In this document: positions 1 to 6,059 of the stretch, piece by piece
Numbering within the stretch: position 1 is the first letter of the stretch
How the letters are laid out: every line of letters begins with the position of its first letter
Assembly: GCA_023249795.1 (NCBI GenBank)
Contig: JAHFBU010000094.1
Span: forward strand, 1 to 6,681
Reading direction: 5' to 3'
Length of the DNA: 6,681 nucleotides
Origin: Syntrophaceae bacterium
GTDB lineage: Bacteria > Desulfobacterota > Syntrophia > Syntrophales > UBA5619
Made by a program: the position numbers and the translations under genes
The notes under the pieces: generated by a model
Seen by the model: the letters and a program-made list of their open reading frames with translations, nothing else
Database searches by the model: none
What the model was told of the DNA's origin: nothing

Positions 1-174
1 GATCTTTCCGGCGGTGATCATATAGAGGGAGTGGCCTTCCTCCCCATTCCGGAACAGAACATCCCCTTTCCGGAGGATATGTTTCTGAAGCAGCGCTGCG
101 ATATGCCGACTGTCCTCTGCCCGCAGAGACCGGAATAGCGGAACCTGTCTCAAGAGGATTTCAGGATGGGTCAT
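1..174 (-). CDS. Cyclic-nucleotide-binding (CAP-ED) domain protein, N-terminal part, cut by window edge
   Basis: Reading the minus strand from the ATG at 174 gives 58 uninterrupted codons to the window edge, beginning MTHPEILLRQVPLFRSL. The pattern is that of the start of a cNMP-binding (Crp/Fnr-type) beta-barrel. A short N-terminal helix contains 'VPLFRSL' (residues 11-17) and a second helix follows (about 19-32). Then come the strands 'LRKGDVLFRNGEEG' (34-47) and 'SLYMITAGKI' (49-58), matching the family pattern of G-D/E-x-L-F, then G-E-x-G, then L-Y-x-I-x-x-G. The start is well fixed by the Shine-Dalgarno AAGGAGG, 7 nt upstream. The phosphate-binding cassette and anything after it are off the window. 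The protein could therefore be a Crp/Fnr regulator, a stand-alone sensor, or a cNMP domain fused to an effector. It lies 53 nt after the cohesin gene on the same strand and is probably co-transcribed with it. Confidence 0.82.
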   Translation of the reverse strand, partial: MTHPEILLRQVPLFRSLRAEDSRHIAALLQKHILRKGDVLFRNGEEGHSLYMITAGKI

Positions 175-181
175 CTCCTTG

Positions 182-188
182 CCTCCTT
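182..188 (-). promoter_or_regulatory. Strong ribosome binding site of the cNMP-binding-domain gene
   Basis: The minus strand reads AAGGAGG, a full match to the Shine-Dalgarno consensus, with a 7-nt spacer to the ATG at 174-172. This decides the start of the partial gene at the left edge, which is too short to stand out as an ORF. Confidence 0.8.
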
Positions 189-220
189 GGCCCGGCCGGG
201 CCTTCTCCTGCCCGCGGGGC
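189..220. repeat. Two adjacent GC-rich inverted repeats between the cohesin and cNMP genes
   Basis: Bases 189-202 form a perfect 14-bp palindrome (GGCCCGGCCGGGCC). Bases 210-220 form a small GCCC-GCG-GGGC hairpin. Both lie between the cohesin stop codon (228-230) and the Shine-Dalgarno at 182-188, and the larger one abuts that site. No T-run follows on the minus strand, so this does not look like a standard intrinsic terminator. It could fold in the mRNA and limit access to the downstream ribosome binding site, or be chance in GC-rich DNA. The symmetry is seen; any function is inference. Confidence 0.3.
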
Positions 221-227
221 AACATCA

Positions 228-752
228 TTACGGAATAATTTCAACGGTGCCGGGTTTGACCTTGCATTGGATATCCTTGAGATCATCCCCCATGAGCTGC
301 ACCTCCGGCGCTTCGATTGCCGTGGTTTGAGCGGCGGTCAGCCCTTTCCTGACCGCGAAGGTGAGCGTCAGGAGGGTCAGATCCTTTCCCTTGATGCCCT
401 GGGCGCCGGCCATGACGACGATCAGCTTTCCGGGGGTCTTGTCGTTGATGATGTGCATCAGGGACTGGGTCTCCCGTGTCCTGGCGCCTTCTTTGAACGT
501 AAGAACGTCCTTGTTGTAATGGAGGGTCAGTTTTACGCCGGCCAGGTTGGCCGTCTGGTCGATCATGATAGGCACGCGGATCTCCTGGCCGGACTTCCCC
601 TTCACGTCGGGAATGCGGAACTCGGTTCCCCAGACGGGAGAGGCCGCGAGAACCGAAAGGAAGATCAGCGCGAGCATAAACGCACCCGACCGCGGCCATC
701 CGCCCTGTCCGGCTGCCCCCTTCATTCCACTACGATTGCGTTTCCCGATCAT
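228..752 (-). CDS. Small exported single-domain cohesin protein
   Basis: A predicted exported protein of about 174 residues made almost entirely of one cohesin domain (Pfam PF00963 type). From the chosen ATG at 752 there is a basic N-region (KRNR), a hydrophobic segment 'AFMLALIFLSVLAASPVWG' (about 24-42) like a signal peptide, then the cohesin fold at about 46-173. Typical features are 'KGKSGQEIRVPIMID', then 'NLAGVKLTLHYNKDVLTF', then 'PGKLIVVMAG', then 'LTLLTLTFAV'. No dockerin, anchor or second domain is present. The frame stays open to an ATG at 860, but that upstream part is low-quality sequence, overlaps a promoter-like element, and its GGAG is only 2 nt from the ATG. The ATG at 752 has AGGA 9 nt upstream and fits better; ATGs at 758 and 725 are also possible. 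Cohesins are known from cellulosomes but also occur singly in non-cellulolytic bacteria. Its position after gspE suggests an envelope partner or secreted substrate of the T2SS, which is inference. The domain call is firm; the start and role are less so. Confidence 0.85.
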   Translation of the reverse strand: MIGKRNRSGMKGAAGQGGWPRSGAFMLALIFLSVLAASPVWGTEFRIPDVKGKSGQEIRVPIMIDQTANLAGVKLTLHYNKDVLTFKEGARTRETQSLMHIINDKTPGKLIVVMAGAQGIKGKDLTLLTLTFAVRKGLTAAQTTAIEAPEVQLMGDDLKDIQCKVKPGTVEIIP

Positions 753-800
753 GCTCATCCATCCTGAAACAGGTCCATTCCCATCCGAAATGCCGTCTAT

Positions 801-830
801 TTTATATGCAAGGCCGCCGTAATAAGTCAA
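801..830 (-). promoter_or_regulatory. Candidate sigma70 promoter for the cohesin gene
   Basis: The minus strand carries TTGACT (825-830, 5 of 6 to the -35 consensus) and TATAAA (801-806, 5 of 6 to the -10 consensus) separated by 18 bp. A shifted -10, TAAAAT, lies at 799-804. This is an AT-rich island in an otherwise GC-rich region, between the gspE stop and the supported cohesin start. Transcription would begin near 793-795, leaving a leader of about 40 nt before the ATG at 752. It implies that the cohesin and cNMP genes can be expressed separately from the gsp operon. It also argues against translation starting at 860. Confidence 0.55.
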
Positions 831-835
831 GTCTG

Positions 836-855
836 CACCCGGCAGAAACCGGGCG
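836..855 (-). terminator. Weak hairpin after gspE, doubtful terminator
   Basis: On the minus strand CGCCCGG and CCGGGTG can pair around a 6-nt loop (TTTCTG): seven pairs including one G-U. It lies 19 nt after the gspE stop codon and just upstream of the candidate -35 element. No T-tract follows, so it may only attenuate, need Rho, or have no role. Confidence 0.2.
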
Positions 856-873
856 CGCATTACTCCCGGCTTC

Positions 874-2757
874 TCAAGTCTCCAGATCGTTCTCCCTCTT
901 GAGTATCCGGGTCACGCGGAACACCTCTTCGATCGTCGTCACCCCTTCCATAACCTTCCGTGCGCCGTCGCTCAGGAGGTTCGTCATTCCCCGCTTCACC
1001 GCCTCGTCCTGGATCTGATTCGCATCGGAGGTCTTCAGGATCAGTCTCTTGAGCGGATCGTCCAGAATGAGGATCTCGAAGATCGCCGTCCGGCCGCGGT
1101 ATCCGGTGTTCATGCAGGCCGCGCAGCCCTGTCGCCTGTAAAGGGAATGCCGGTCGATCAGGTTCTTGTCGATCCCCAGGTTGGCGAGCGATTCGTCGTC
1201 GGGGATATAGGCCTCCTTGCACTTCGGGCAGAGAACCCGGACCAGGCGCTGTGCGATGATCGCGATGATCGACGAGGTGACCAGGAACGGTTCGATTCCC
1301 ATGTCGATCAGTCGTGTCACGGCACTTGCCGCGTCGTTGGTGTGGAGGGTGGAAAAGACGAGGTGGCCGGTGAGCGAGGACTGGATCGCGATTTCCGCCG
1401 TCTCCCGGTCGCGGATCTCGCCGATCAGAATAACGTCCGGATCCTGGCGGACGATGGAGCGAAGCCCCTGGGCAAAGGTCAGATCGATCTTCGGATTGAC
1501 CTGAATCTGGCCGATCCCATCGATCTGGTACTCGATCGGGTCCTCAATCGTGATGATGTTCACCGCGGGCCGGTTGATGCTTGAGAGCGCCGCGTAGAGG
1601 GTCGTCGTCTTGCCGCTCCCGGTCGGCCCCGTAACCAGGACGATCCCATACGGGGATTTGATCAGCCTGTTGAAAATTCCGACCTTCCGGTCGTCCATAC
1701 CGAGGTCGGAGAGCATCAGGATCGACGCGGTCTTGTCCAAAAGCCGAAGCACCACCCGTTCTCCGAAGGCGGTCGGGATGGTGGAGACCCGGATATCGAC
1801 ACTGCGGTCGGCGATCTTGATTTCGATCCGGCCGTCCTGAGGAAGCCGCTTCTCGGCGATGTTCAACTGCGCCATGATCTTGACGCGCGATGTGAGAGAA
1901 GAGTGGATCTTCCGGGGGAGGCTCAGGATGTCGTAGAGGATGCCGTCGATCCGGTAGCGGACCTTGACGGTGCTCTGGTAGGGCTCGACGTGGATGTCGC
2001 TGGCCCGGTCCTTGATCGCCCCGGAGAGAAGGAGGTTCACGAGCTTGATGATCGGGGCGTCGCTCGTTTCGTCCAGAAGGTCGCCGGTCTCCTCGATCTC
2101 CGAGATGAGGCTGTCCGTCGACTCCTCGTTCATCTCCTGGAAAAACTCCTTGGCCGTGCTCCGGCTGAGGTCGTAGGCGAGGTTGATGGCGGCCTGGATC
2201 GCATCCTGGGTCGCCAGGACCAGCGACAGCTCCGGCAGACCGAGGATGCGGCAGAGGTCGTCCGCCGCCTGAAAATTGGCCGGGTCGTTCACCGCCACGA
2301 CGAACCCCCGCGGCGTATCGAGGGGAACCATCTTCTGCTTTTTCAGATACTGGATGGAGAAGAAAGCGGTGAATCCGGTGTCGATGTGGTCCGTGGGAAG
2401 CGTCTCCCAGAAAGGGATCCCATACTCTTCGCTCAGGATCGCGAGCAGATCGGTTTCCGGCAGGATCTTCTTCTGAATCAGGAGATCGACCATGCCGGCG
2501 CCGTTTGCACGGGCAAGAGACCGAATCTCCGCGAGGACGTCTGCCGGCACCCCGCACGCGATAAGACGCATATCGAGGGTATTGGCGCACCCGCCCGGCG
2601 CACCGGACTTGTCGCCTTGAGCCGCAACCCCGCCACCCTGAGCCTCGCGAAGGGGTTTATGACCTCCCCATGCCGCGGCCGCCGGTTTGGGGGACGGCCG
2701 AAGGATCTCTTCCGGCGATCTTTGATCGCTCTTCTGTCCCGGCATCACAGCACTCAA
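874..2757 (-). CDS. gspE: Type II secretion ATPase GspE (PilB/GspE superfamily)
   Basis: Cytoplasmic hexameric ATPase that powers assembly of the T2SS pseudopilus, 627 residues. Residues 1-60 are Pro/Ala/Gly-rich and poorly conserved in character. An N1E-type domain spans about 65-190, with 'LLIQKKILPETDLLAILSEEYGIPF'-like helices. The N2E domain contains 'RASDIHVEP' (251-259). The catalytic core has Walker A GPTGSGKTT (377-385), an Asp box around 'ITIEDPIEYQI' (402-412), Walker B 'VILIGEIRD' with E447, and a His box 'GHLVFSTLHTND' (464-475). A four-cysteine zinc motif follows (C510, C513, C545, C548), as in GspE/PilB. All catalytic motifs are intact. The longest frame starts at TTG (2757), overlapping the gspD stop as TTGA, with AAGGA 6 nt upstream; an ATG at 2745 lacks a good Shine-Dalgarno. 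PilB and MshE are close relatives, but the GspD-type secretin next door favours GspE. The RLG-type c-di-GMP motif of MshEN domains is not visible. No gspF follows. Confidence 0.95.
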   Translation of the reverse strand: MSAVMPGQKSDQRSPEEILRPSPKPAAAAWGGHKPLREAQGGGVAAQGDKSGAPGGCANTLDMRLIACGVPADVLAEIRSLARANGAGMVDLLIQKKILPETDLLAILSEEYGIPFWETLPTDHIDTGFTAFFSIQYLKKQKMVPLDTPRGFVVAVNDPANFQAADDLCRILGLPELSLVLATQDAIQAAINLAYDLSRSTAKEFFQEMNEESTDSLISEIEETGDLLDETSDAPIIKLVNLLLSGAIKDRASDIHVEPYQSTVKVRYRIDGILYDILSLPRKIHSSLTSRVKIMAQLNIAEKRLPQDGRIEIKIADRSVDIRVSTIPTAFGERVVLRLLDKTASILMLSDLGMDDRKVGIFNRLIKSPYGIVLVTGPTGSGKTTTLYAALSSINRPAVNIITIEDPIEYQIDGIGQIQVNPKIDLTFAQGLRSIVRQDPDVILIGEIRDRETAEIAIQSSLTGHLVFSTLHTNDAASAVTRLIDMGIEPFLVTSSIIAIIAQRLVRVLCPKCKEAYIPDDESLANLGIDKNLIDRHSLYRRQGCAACMNTGYRGRTAIFEILILDDPLKRLILKTSDANQIQDEAVKRGMTNLLSDGARKVMEGVTTIEEVFRVTRILKRENDLET

Positions 2758-5186
2758 TTCTTTTCCTTTTCTTTTTCCTTGTTTTCTTTGCTTCCCCTTT
2801 TTCGGACCGGGGTATTCTTGATCGTGCCTTCCTGAAGGGTCCGCATGTAGTCCATCTTTTCCTCCTTGATCTTGCCCGCATCTTCCGGGGTCTGGATAAT
2901 CCGGGGGGAGAGAAAGACAAACAGGTTCGTTCGGGTACCGGAGGAGGACCTCGATTTAAAGAGCCATCCCAGAAGGGGGATGTCTCCCAGGAGAGGCACC
3001 TTGGAGATTCCCTGGTCGGTATCGTCCTGAATCATACCGCCGATGACGACCGTCTCTCCGCTTTTGACCACAACGGTCGTCTTGGCCGTCCGCTTCAGGG
3101 TCGTCGGCGTCAGTACCTTGCTTCCCGCGGCATCGACGGAAGCGGACTGTGAGACGACCTTCGTGACGGTCTGGTCGAGTTTCATCCGGACATACCCGTC
3201 CCTGTTGATTTGCGGGGTCACCTTGAGCGTGACGCCGACATCCTTGTATTCGTAATTGCTGTAGTTCGTCAGCGATCCCACCGACGTGTCCTGGCGGGAG
3301 ACATAGGGAACATTCTCACCCACGGTGATCTCCGCGTCCTCATTGTCCAGGGTCAACAATTGGGGCGTGGACAGGATGCGGACGTCCGCATCGTTCTGGT
3401 AAGCGTTGAGGACGGCACCGATATTCGGAAACAGCACTCCCCCGATCTTGATCCCCGCGCCGATGACCCCCAGGGAAAAACCGCTCTGCAGGGAAGAGAC
3501 CCCACTCGCAGTGGCTTGGGGTATAAGGGAAGAGCCTGTATTAAACCCCGCTATGCCCACGCTTTGTCCGCCCAGATCCGTGACGGCCCCAATGCTCATA
3601 TTATTGAGCATGCTCCATTCGACGCCGACGTTGAAGCTCTTGTTGGCGTTCACCTCCATGATCAAGGCCTCAAGATAGACCATGGCCCGGGTGATATCCA
3701 GCTTCCGGATCACCTCCTCGATGACGGAATAGTCCGCCTTGTCTGCGGTAATGATCAGTGAATTCGTTGCTTTATCTGCCATGATCTGGACATTCTTGGA
3801 GAAGGCCGCGGTGGAAACCGCTGCTGCCGCCGTACCGGGCGCACCGGTTGTGGTTTTGGACGGCTGGGCAAGACCCGTCAAGACCTTGACCAGATCCTCC
3901 GCCTTGGCGTTCTGGAGATAATAGACCCGGATGGTCCCGGCCCCCTTGGGGATTTCCTTGTCCATGAGATCCAAGAGCTCCCGGATCCTCGCCGTATCAT
4001 TTTCCGTCGCCAGAATAATCAGGGCATTAGAGCGATCGTCCGCCACGATCTTGATCGGGGCAACGGTCCTCCTGCCGGACTGTTGAAAAACCGAGGCCAA
4101 CGGCTTGACCATGTCCGCCGCGGAGGCGAACTTCAAAGGAATATAGGAAATCAACTCCCCAACCCCTTCCACGTCGAGGGCGGTTACGATCTTCTCGAGG
4201 CGCTGGATGTTGGAGATGACATCGGTGATGATGAGCATCCCCGTCGGCGGGTATGAGAGGATGATGCTCGTTTTGGAAATCAATGGATCGAGAACTTTCT
4301 TCATCTCGTCGGAGCTGGAGTGATCGAGGGATAGGATCCGGGTTACGATCCTGTCCTCGGGCGGGACAGCCTCTTTGTTCAACAGGAGGTCCAGCCTCTT
4401 CCCACGAGCGTCCTGGGCAAGGATCACCTTGGTCACTTCGCCTGCCTGAACCGTGGCAAAGCCATAGATCTCGAGGACCGACTCGAACACCTTGTAAACC
4501 TCGTCCAGGGCGATCTTCTTCGGGGAGATGACCGTCACCTTCCCCTTGACCTTGTCGTCGACCACAAAATTCTTGCCGGTCAGTTCGCTGACAAACTTGA
4601 TGAAGACGGAGATATCGACATTGTCGAAGTCGATCGTCACATACCGGGTCGCTTCCTTTACGCCAGGGGCCTGGGGAGGAGGAGGGAGTTTCGGCGGCGG
4701 GGCAACCTGCCCTCCGGCAGCTTTTTCAAGCGGCGTTTCGGCCACCGCCTGCCCCCCGCGTTGTTCGACGGCCGGAGAGGGCGGCATAATCTCTGCCGGA
4801 ATCTCCTTGATCTCTTTTTCCGGGGTTGCAGCCGCTCCGACGCCGGCCGTATCGGCAGCTTCCATCTGCGGGACGGCTTGGGACGGGCTGACCGGTGGGG
4901 CGGTCTGGACCGCAACGGCAGGTTGCGTTCCGGCGGTCGCCGGCGGCAAACCCGCGGGCGCAGTGGCGGCGGGCGGCTCCTCTTCAGCGAGGCGGGCCGC
5001 AAGGACCGTCCCCGGCAACAAAAAGGCAATCAGCACGAAAACCGTGACCATGATTGAAAATACCCTGAATTGAAAACAGGGCCCCCGCGCGGCCGGCGAT
5101 CCGGACAGCGCCCTGCCGCCATCAGCCGGGCAGCCGAGATCCGTCCCCTCCGGGAAGCGGCGTGGAATCTTGTTTGCATGAGGCAT
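2754..5186 (-). CDS. gspD: Type II secretion outer-membrane secretin GspD
   Basis: Outer-membrane channel of the T2SS, 810 residues. Order: an N-terminal extension (1-45); a hydrophobic signal segment 'MVTVFVLIAFLLPGTVLAA' (46-64); a Pro/Ala-rich linker (about 66-178); N0 (181-258); N1 (280-342), N2 (345-413) and N3 (418-498, with an Ala/Thr/Gly-rich loop at 442-462); and the secretin barrel (about 503-762). The barrel holds 'ILSTPQLLTLDNEDAEITVG' (604-623), 'SGETVVIGGMI' (709-719) and the signature 'VPLLGDIPLLGWLF' (730-743). The full N0-N3 set points to GspD rather than the shorter PilQ or MshL. The tail (796-810) is Lys/Glu-rich. The ATG at 5186 overlaps the upstream stop as TGATG and has AAGGAG 11 nt upstream. 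An ATG at 5051 would give a conventional signal peptide and also has an AGGG 11 nt upstream, so the start is uncertain. The 110-residue linker before N0 is unusual; in classical GspD, N0 follows the signal peptide closely. Confidence 0.95.
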   Translation of the reverse strand: MPHANKIPRRFPEGTDLGCPADGGRALSGSPAARGPCFQFRVFSIMVTVFVLIAFLLPGTVLAARLAEEEPPAATAPAGLPPATAGTQPAVAVQTAPPVSPSQAVPQMEAADTAGVGAAATPEKEIKEIPAEIMPPSPAVEQRGGQAVAETPLEKAAGGQVAPPPKLPPPPQAPGVKEATRYVTIDFDNVDISVFIKFVSELTGKNFVVDDKVKGKVTVISPKKIALDEVYKVFESVLEIYGFATVQAGEVTKVILAQDARGKRLDLLLNKEAVPPEDRIVTRILSLDHSSSDEMKKVLDPLISKTSIILSYPPTGMLIITDVISNIQRLEKIVTALDVEGVGELISYIPLKFASAADMVKPLASVFQQSGRRTVAPIKIVADDRSNALIILATENDTARIRELLDLMDKEIPKGAGTIRVYYLQNAKAEDLVKVLTGLAQPSKTTTGAPGTAAAAVSTAAFSKNVQIMADKATNSLIITADKADYSVIEEVIRKLDITRAMVYLEALIMEVNANKSFNVGVEWSMLNNMSIGAVTDLGGQSVGIAGFNTGSSLIPQATASGVSSLQSGFSLGVIGAGIKIGGVLFPNIGAVLNAYQNDADVRILSTPQLLTLDNEDAEITVGENVPYVSRQDTSVGSLTNYSNYEYKDVGVTLKVTPQINRDGYVRMKLDQTVTKVVSQSASVDAAGSKVLTPTTLKRTAKTTVVVKSGETVVIGGMIQDDTDQGISKVPLLGDIPLLGWLFKSRSSSGTRTNLFVFLSPRIIQTPEDAGKIKEEKMDYMRTLQEGTIKNTPVRKRGSKENKEKEKEKN
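2758..2803 (-). promoter_or_regulatory. Polypurine tract holding the gspE ribosome binding site
   Basis: On the coding strand 44 of 46 bases are purines. The tract encodes the Lys/Glu-rich end of GspD and also supplies AAGGA (2764-2768), 6 nt before the TTG start of gspE. Coding and ribosome-binding roles overlap here, which fits translational coupling across the TTGA stop/start overlap. It also explains why the gspE start is a TTG directly at the gspD stop. Confidence 0.5.
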
Positions 5187-6019
5187 CAGTTTTTCTGCTC
5201 CTTCATCATATTCTTGAATTCGGGCGATGCGACAACGGTTTTCATGTCGGCATCCTGTTGCGCCCAGTTTATCACATTGCCGTCGATGGCCGCGGCAACC
5301 TTCATATACAAAAGACTTTCGCCGATCTCGTTCTTCCGGGCGTAGAGACAGGCCAGATTGTAATACGGATCAACGTAATCCTTCTTCAGGACGATGGCTT
5401 TGTTGAAAAACGCTATCGCCTGCGGCGAATTCTTGCGCTCCATATAAATGATCCCGAGGTTGTTCAAGGCCCTGACCTGGCCGGGATCGAGCGACAGAAC
5501 CTTCTTATAGAGCGCCTCCGCTTCCCGGGGCTTTCCGCTGCGCTGAGCGGACAGGGCATCCTTATACCAAAGCCCCGGCTCTCGCGGGAACGAACCCCCT
5601 CCAACCGACGCGGCCTCGCCGGAACGACCCGGTTTTCCACCGACCGAAACCGCCGCTCTCGCTTCTCTTTTCGGAATCACCGCCTTCGCCCCTGCCGGAA
5701 CCGCGCCCGCATGAACCGCTTCCGGAGCCGTTTGCTTTGCAGCCGACGAAACCGCTGACTGGAACGCCGCGGGAGTTTCCTTTGCGGTCGGTGCGGGGAT
5801 CCCCTCTTTCACGGAGGGCGGTTGCTGCAGGACGTAAACGGCGACAAAAACGCCGGTCGGAATCAGTAAAATCAACGCGACCGCTGCAGCGAAGGCGAGC
5901 CTTCGATTACGGGACCGCGCCAAGCTATCATGGCAGGGAGCGATAACGCCGCGGAACCGCTCGTAGCTATTTTCTCTTTCCCTCTGCGCCTTTCTCAGCG
6001 CTTCGTTAATATAACTCAT
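5186..6019 (-). CDS. GspB/MshN-like inner-membrane protein with periplasmic TPR repeats
   Basis: A 277-residue bitopic protein, probably an accessory factor for secretin or T2SS assembly. The N-terminus 'MSYINEALRKAQRER' closely matches the cytoplasmic start typical of GspB/ExeB and MshN proteins. A basic stretch (RSRNRR, 35-40) precedes one membrane helix (41-64), giving an N-in/C-out topology. A Pro/Ala/Lys-rich linker runs from 66 to about 148. Three TPR-like units follow: about 151-180 (ending LSLDPG), 183-216 (ALNNLGIIYMERKN) and 217-246 (YYNLACLYARKN). The end, 'NWAQQDADMKTVVASPEFKNM', is a capping segment common after bacterial TPRs. The start has a GGAG just upstream within GGGGGAGGGGA, and the stop overlaps the gspD ATG. 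It follows an ExeA-like ATPase, as in exeAB and mshMN pairs. No PDZ or GspC homology region is seen. The repeats would bind protein partners, perhaps GspD; that is inference. Confidence 0.85.
   Translation of the reverse strand: MSYINEALRKAQRERENSYERFRGVIAPCHDSLARSRNRRLAFAAAVALILLIPTGVFVAVYVLQQPPSVKEGIPAPTAKETPAAFQSAVSSAAKQTAPEAVHAGAVPAGAKAVIPKREARAAVSVGGKPGRSGEAASVGGGSFPREPGLWYKDALSAQRSGKPREAEALYKKVLSLDPGQVRALNNLGIIYMERKNSPQAIAFFNKAIVLKKDYVDPYYNLACLYARKNEIGESLLYMKVAAAIDGNVINWAQQDADMKTVVASPEFKNMMKEQKN
5198..5203 (-). promoter_or_regulatory. Ribosome binding site supporting the upstream gspD start
   Basis: The minus strand reads AAGGAG, 11 nt before the ATG at 5186-5184 and inside the last codons of the TPR gene. 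The spacing is longer than ideal. With the TGATG overlap it supports coupled translation from the 5186 start, though it does not exclude the internal ATG at 5051. Confidence 0.45.
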
Positions 6020-6028
6020 TCCCCTCCC

Positions 6029-6047
6029 CCGTCAAGCAATTTGACGG
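6029..6047. repeat. Perfect 7-bp inverted repeat in the ExeA-TPR intergenic gap
   Basis: CCGTCAA and TTGACGG flank a 5-nt spacer in the 40-nt gap between the ATPase stop (6060-6062) and the TPR-protein ATG (6019). On the mRNA it would form a small hairpin just upstream of the Shine-Dalgarno region. No T-run follows, so it is not a terminator. It could be a protein-binding dyad or a translation or mRNA-stability element. The symmetry is certain; a function is not shown. Confidence 0.35.
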
Positions 6048-6059
6048 TTCGGCACCGCA

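Noticed and set aside
189..220. GC-rich palindromes as an intrinsic terminator after the cohesin gene
   Set aside because: No T-run follows on the minus strand, and a strong ribosome binding site and gene come directly after, so termination here is not supported.
267..767. A 166-codon plus-strand frame opposite the cohesin gene
   Set aside because: The cohesin domain on the minus strand is clear; the plus-strand product has no domain, signal or plausible ribosome binding site.
1903..2835. A 310-codon open frame on the plus strand, and long antisense frames at 1544-2590 and elsewhere
   Set aside because: They lie opposite or out of frame with gspE and gspD, which have complete motif sets. 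The translations are Arg/Gly/Asp-rich with no recognisable domain, as expected from GC-rich shadow frames.
4658..5029. A 123-codon Arg/Pro-rich minus-strand frame inside gspD
   Set aside because: It is a frame shadow of the Pro/Ala-rich linker of GspD; composition alone explains it.
2754..5186. Secretin as PilQ or MshL (type IV pilus or MSHA) instead of GspD
   Set aside because: The full N0-N1-N2-N3 series and the length fit GspD; there is no AMIN domain as in PilQ, and MshL is clearly shorter.
6020..6046. TTGACG on the minus strand as a -35 element for the TPR gene
   Set aside because: Only about 20 bases separate it from the ATG, with no -10 element; the bases between are G-rich.
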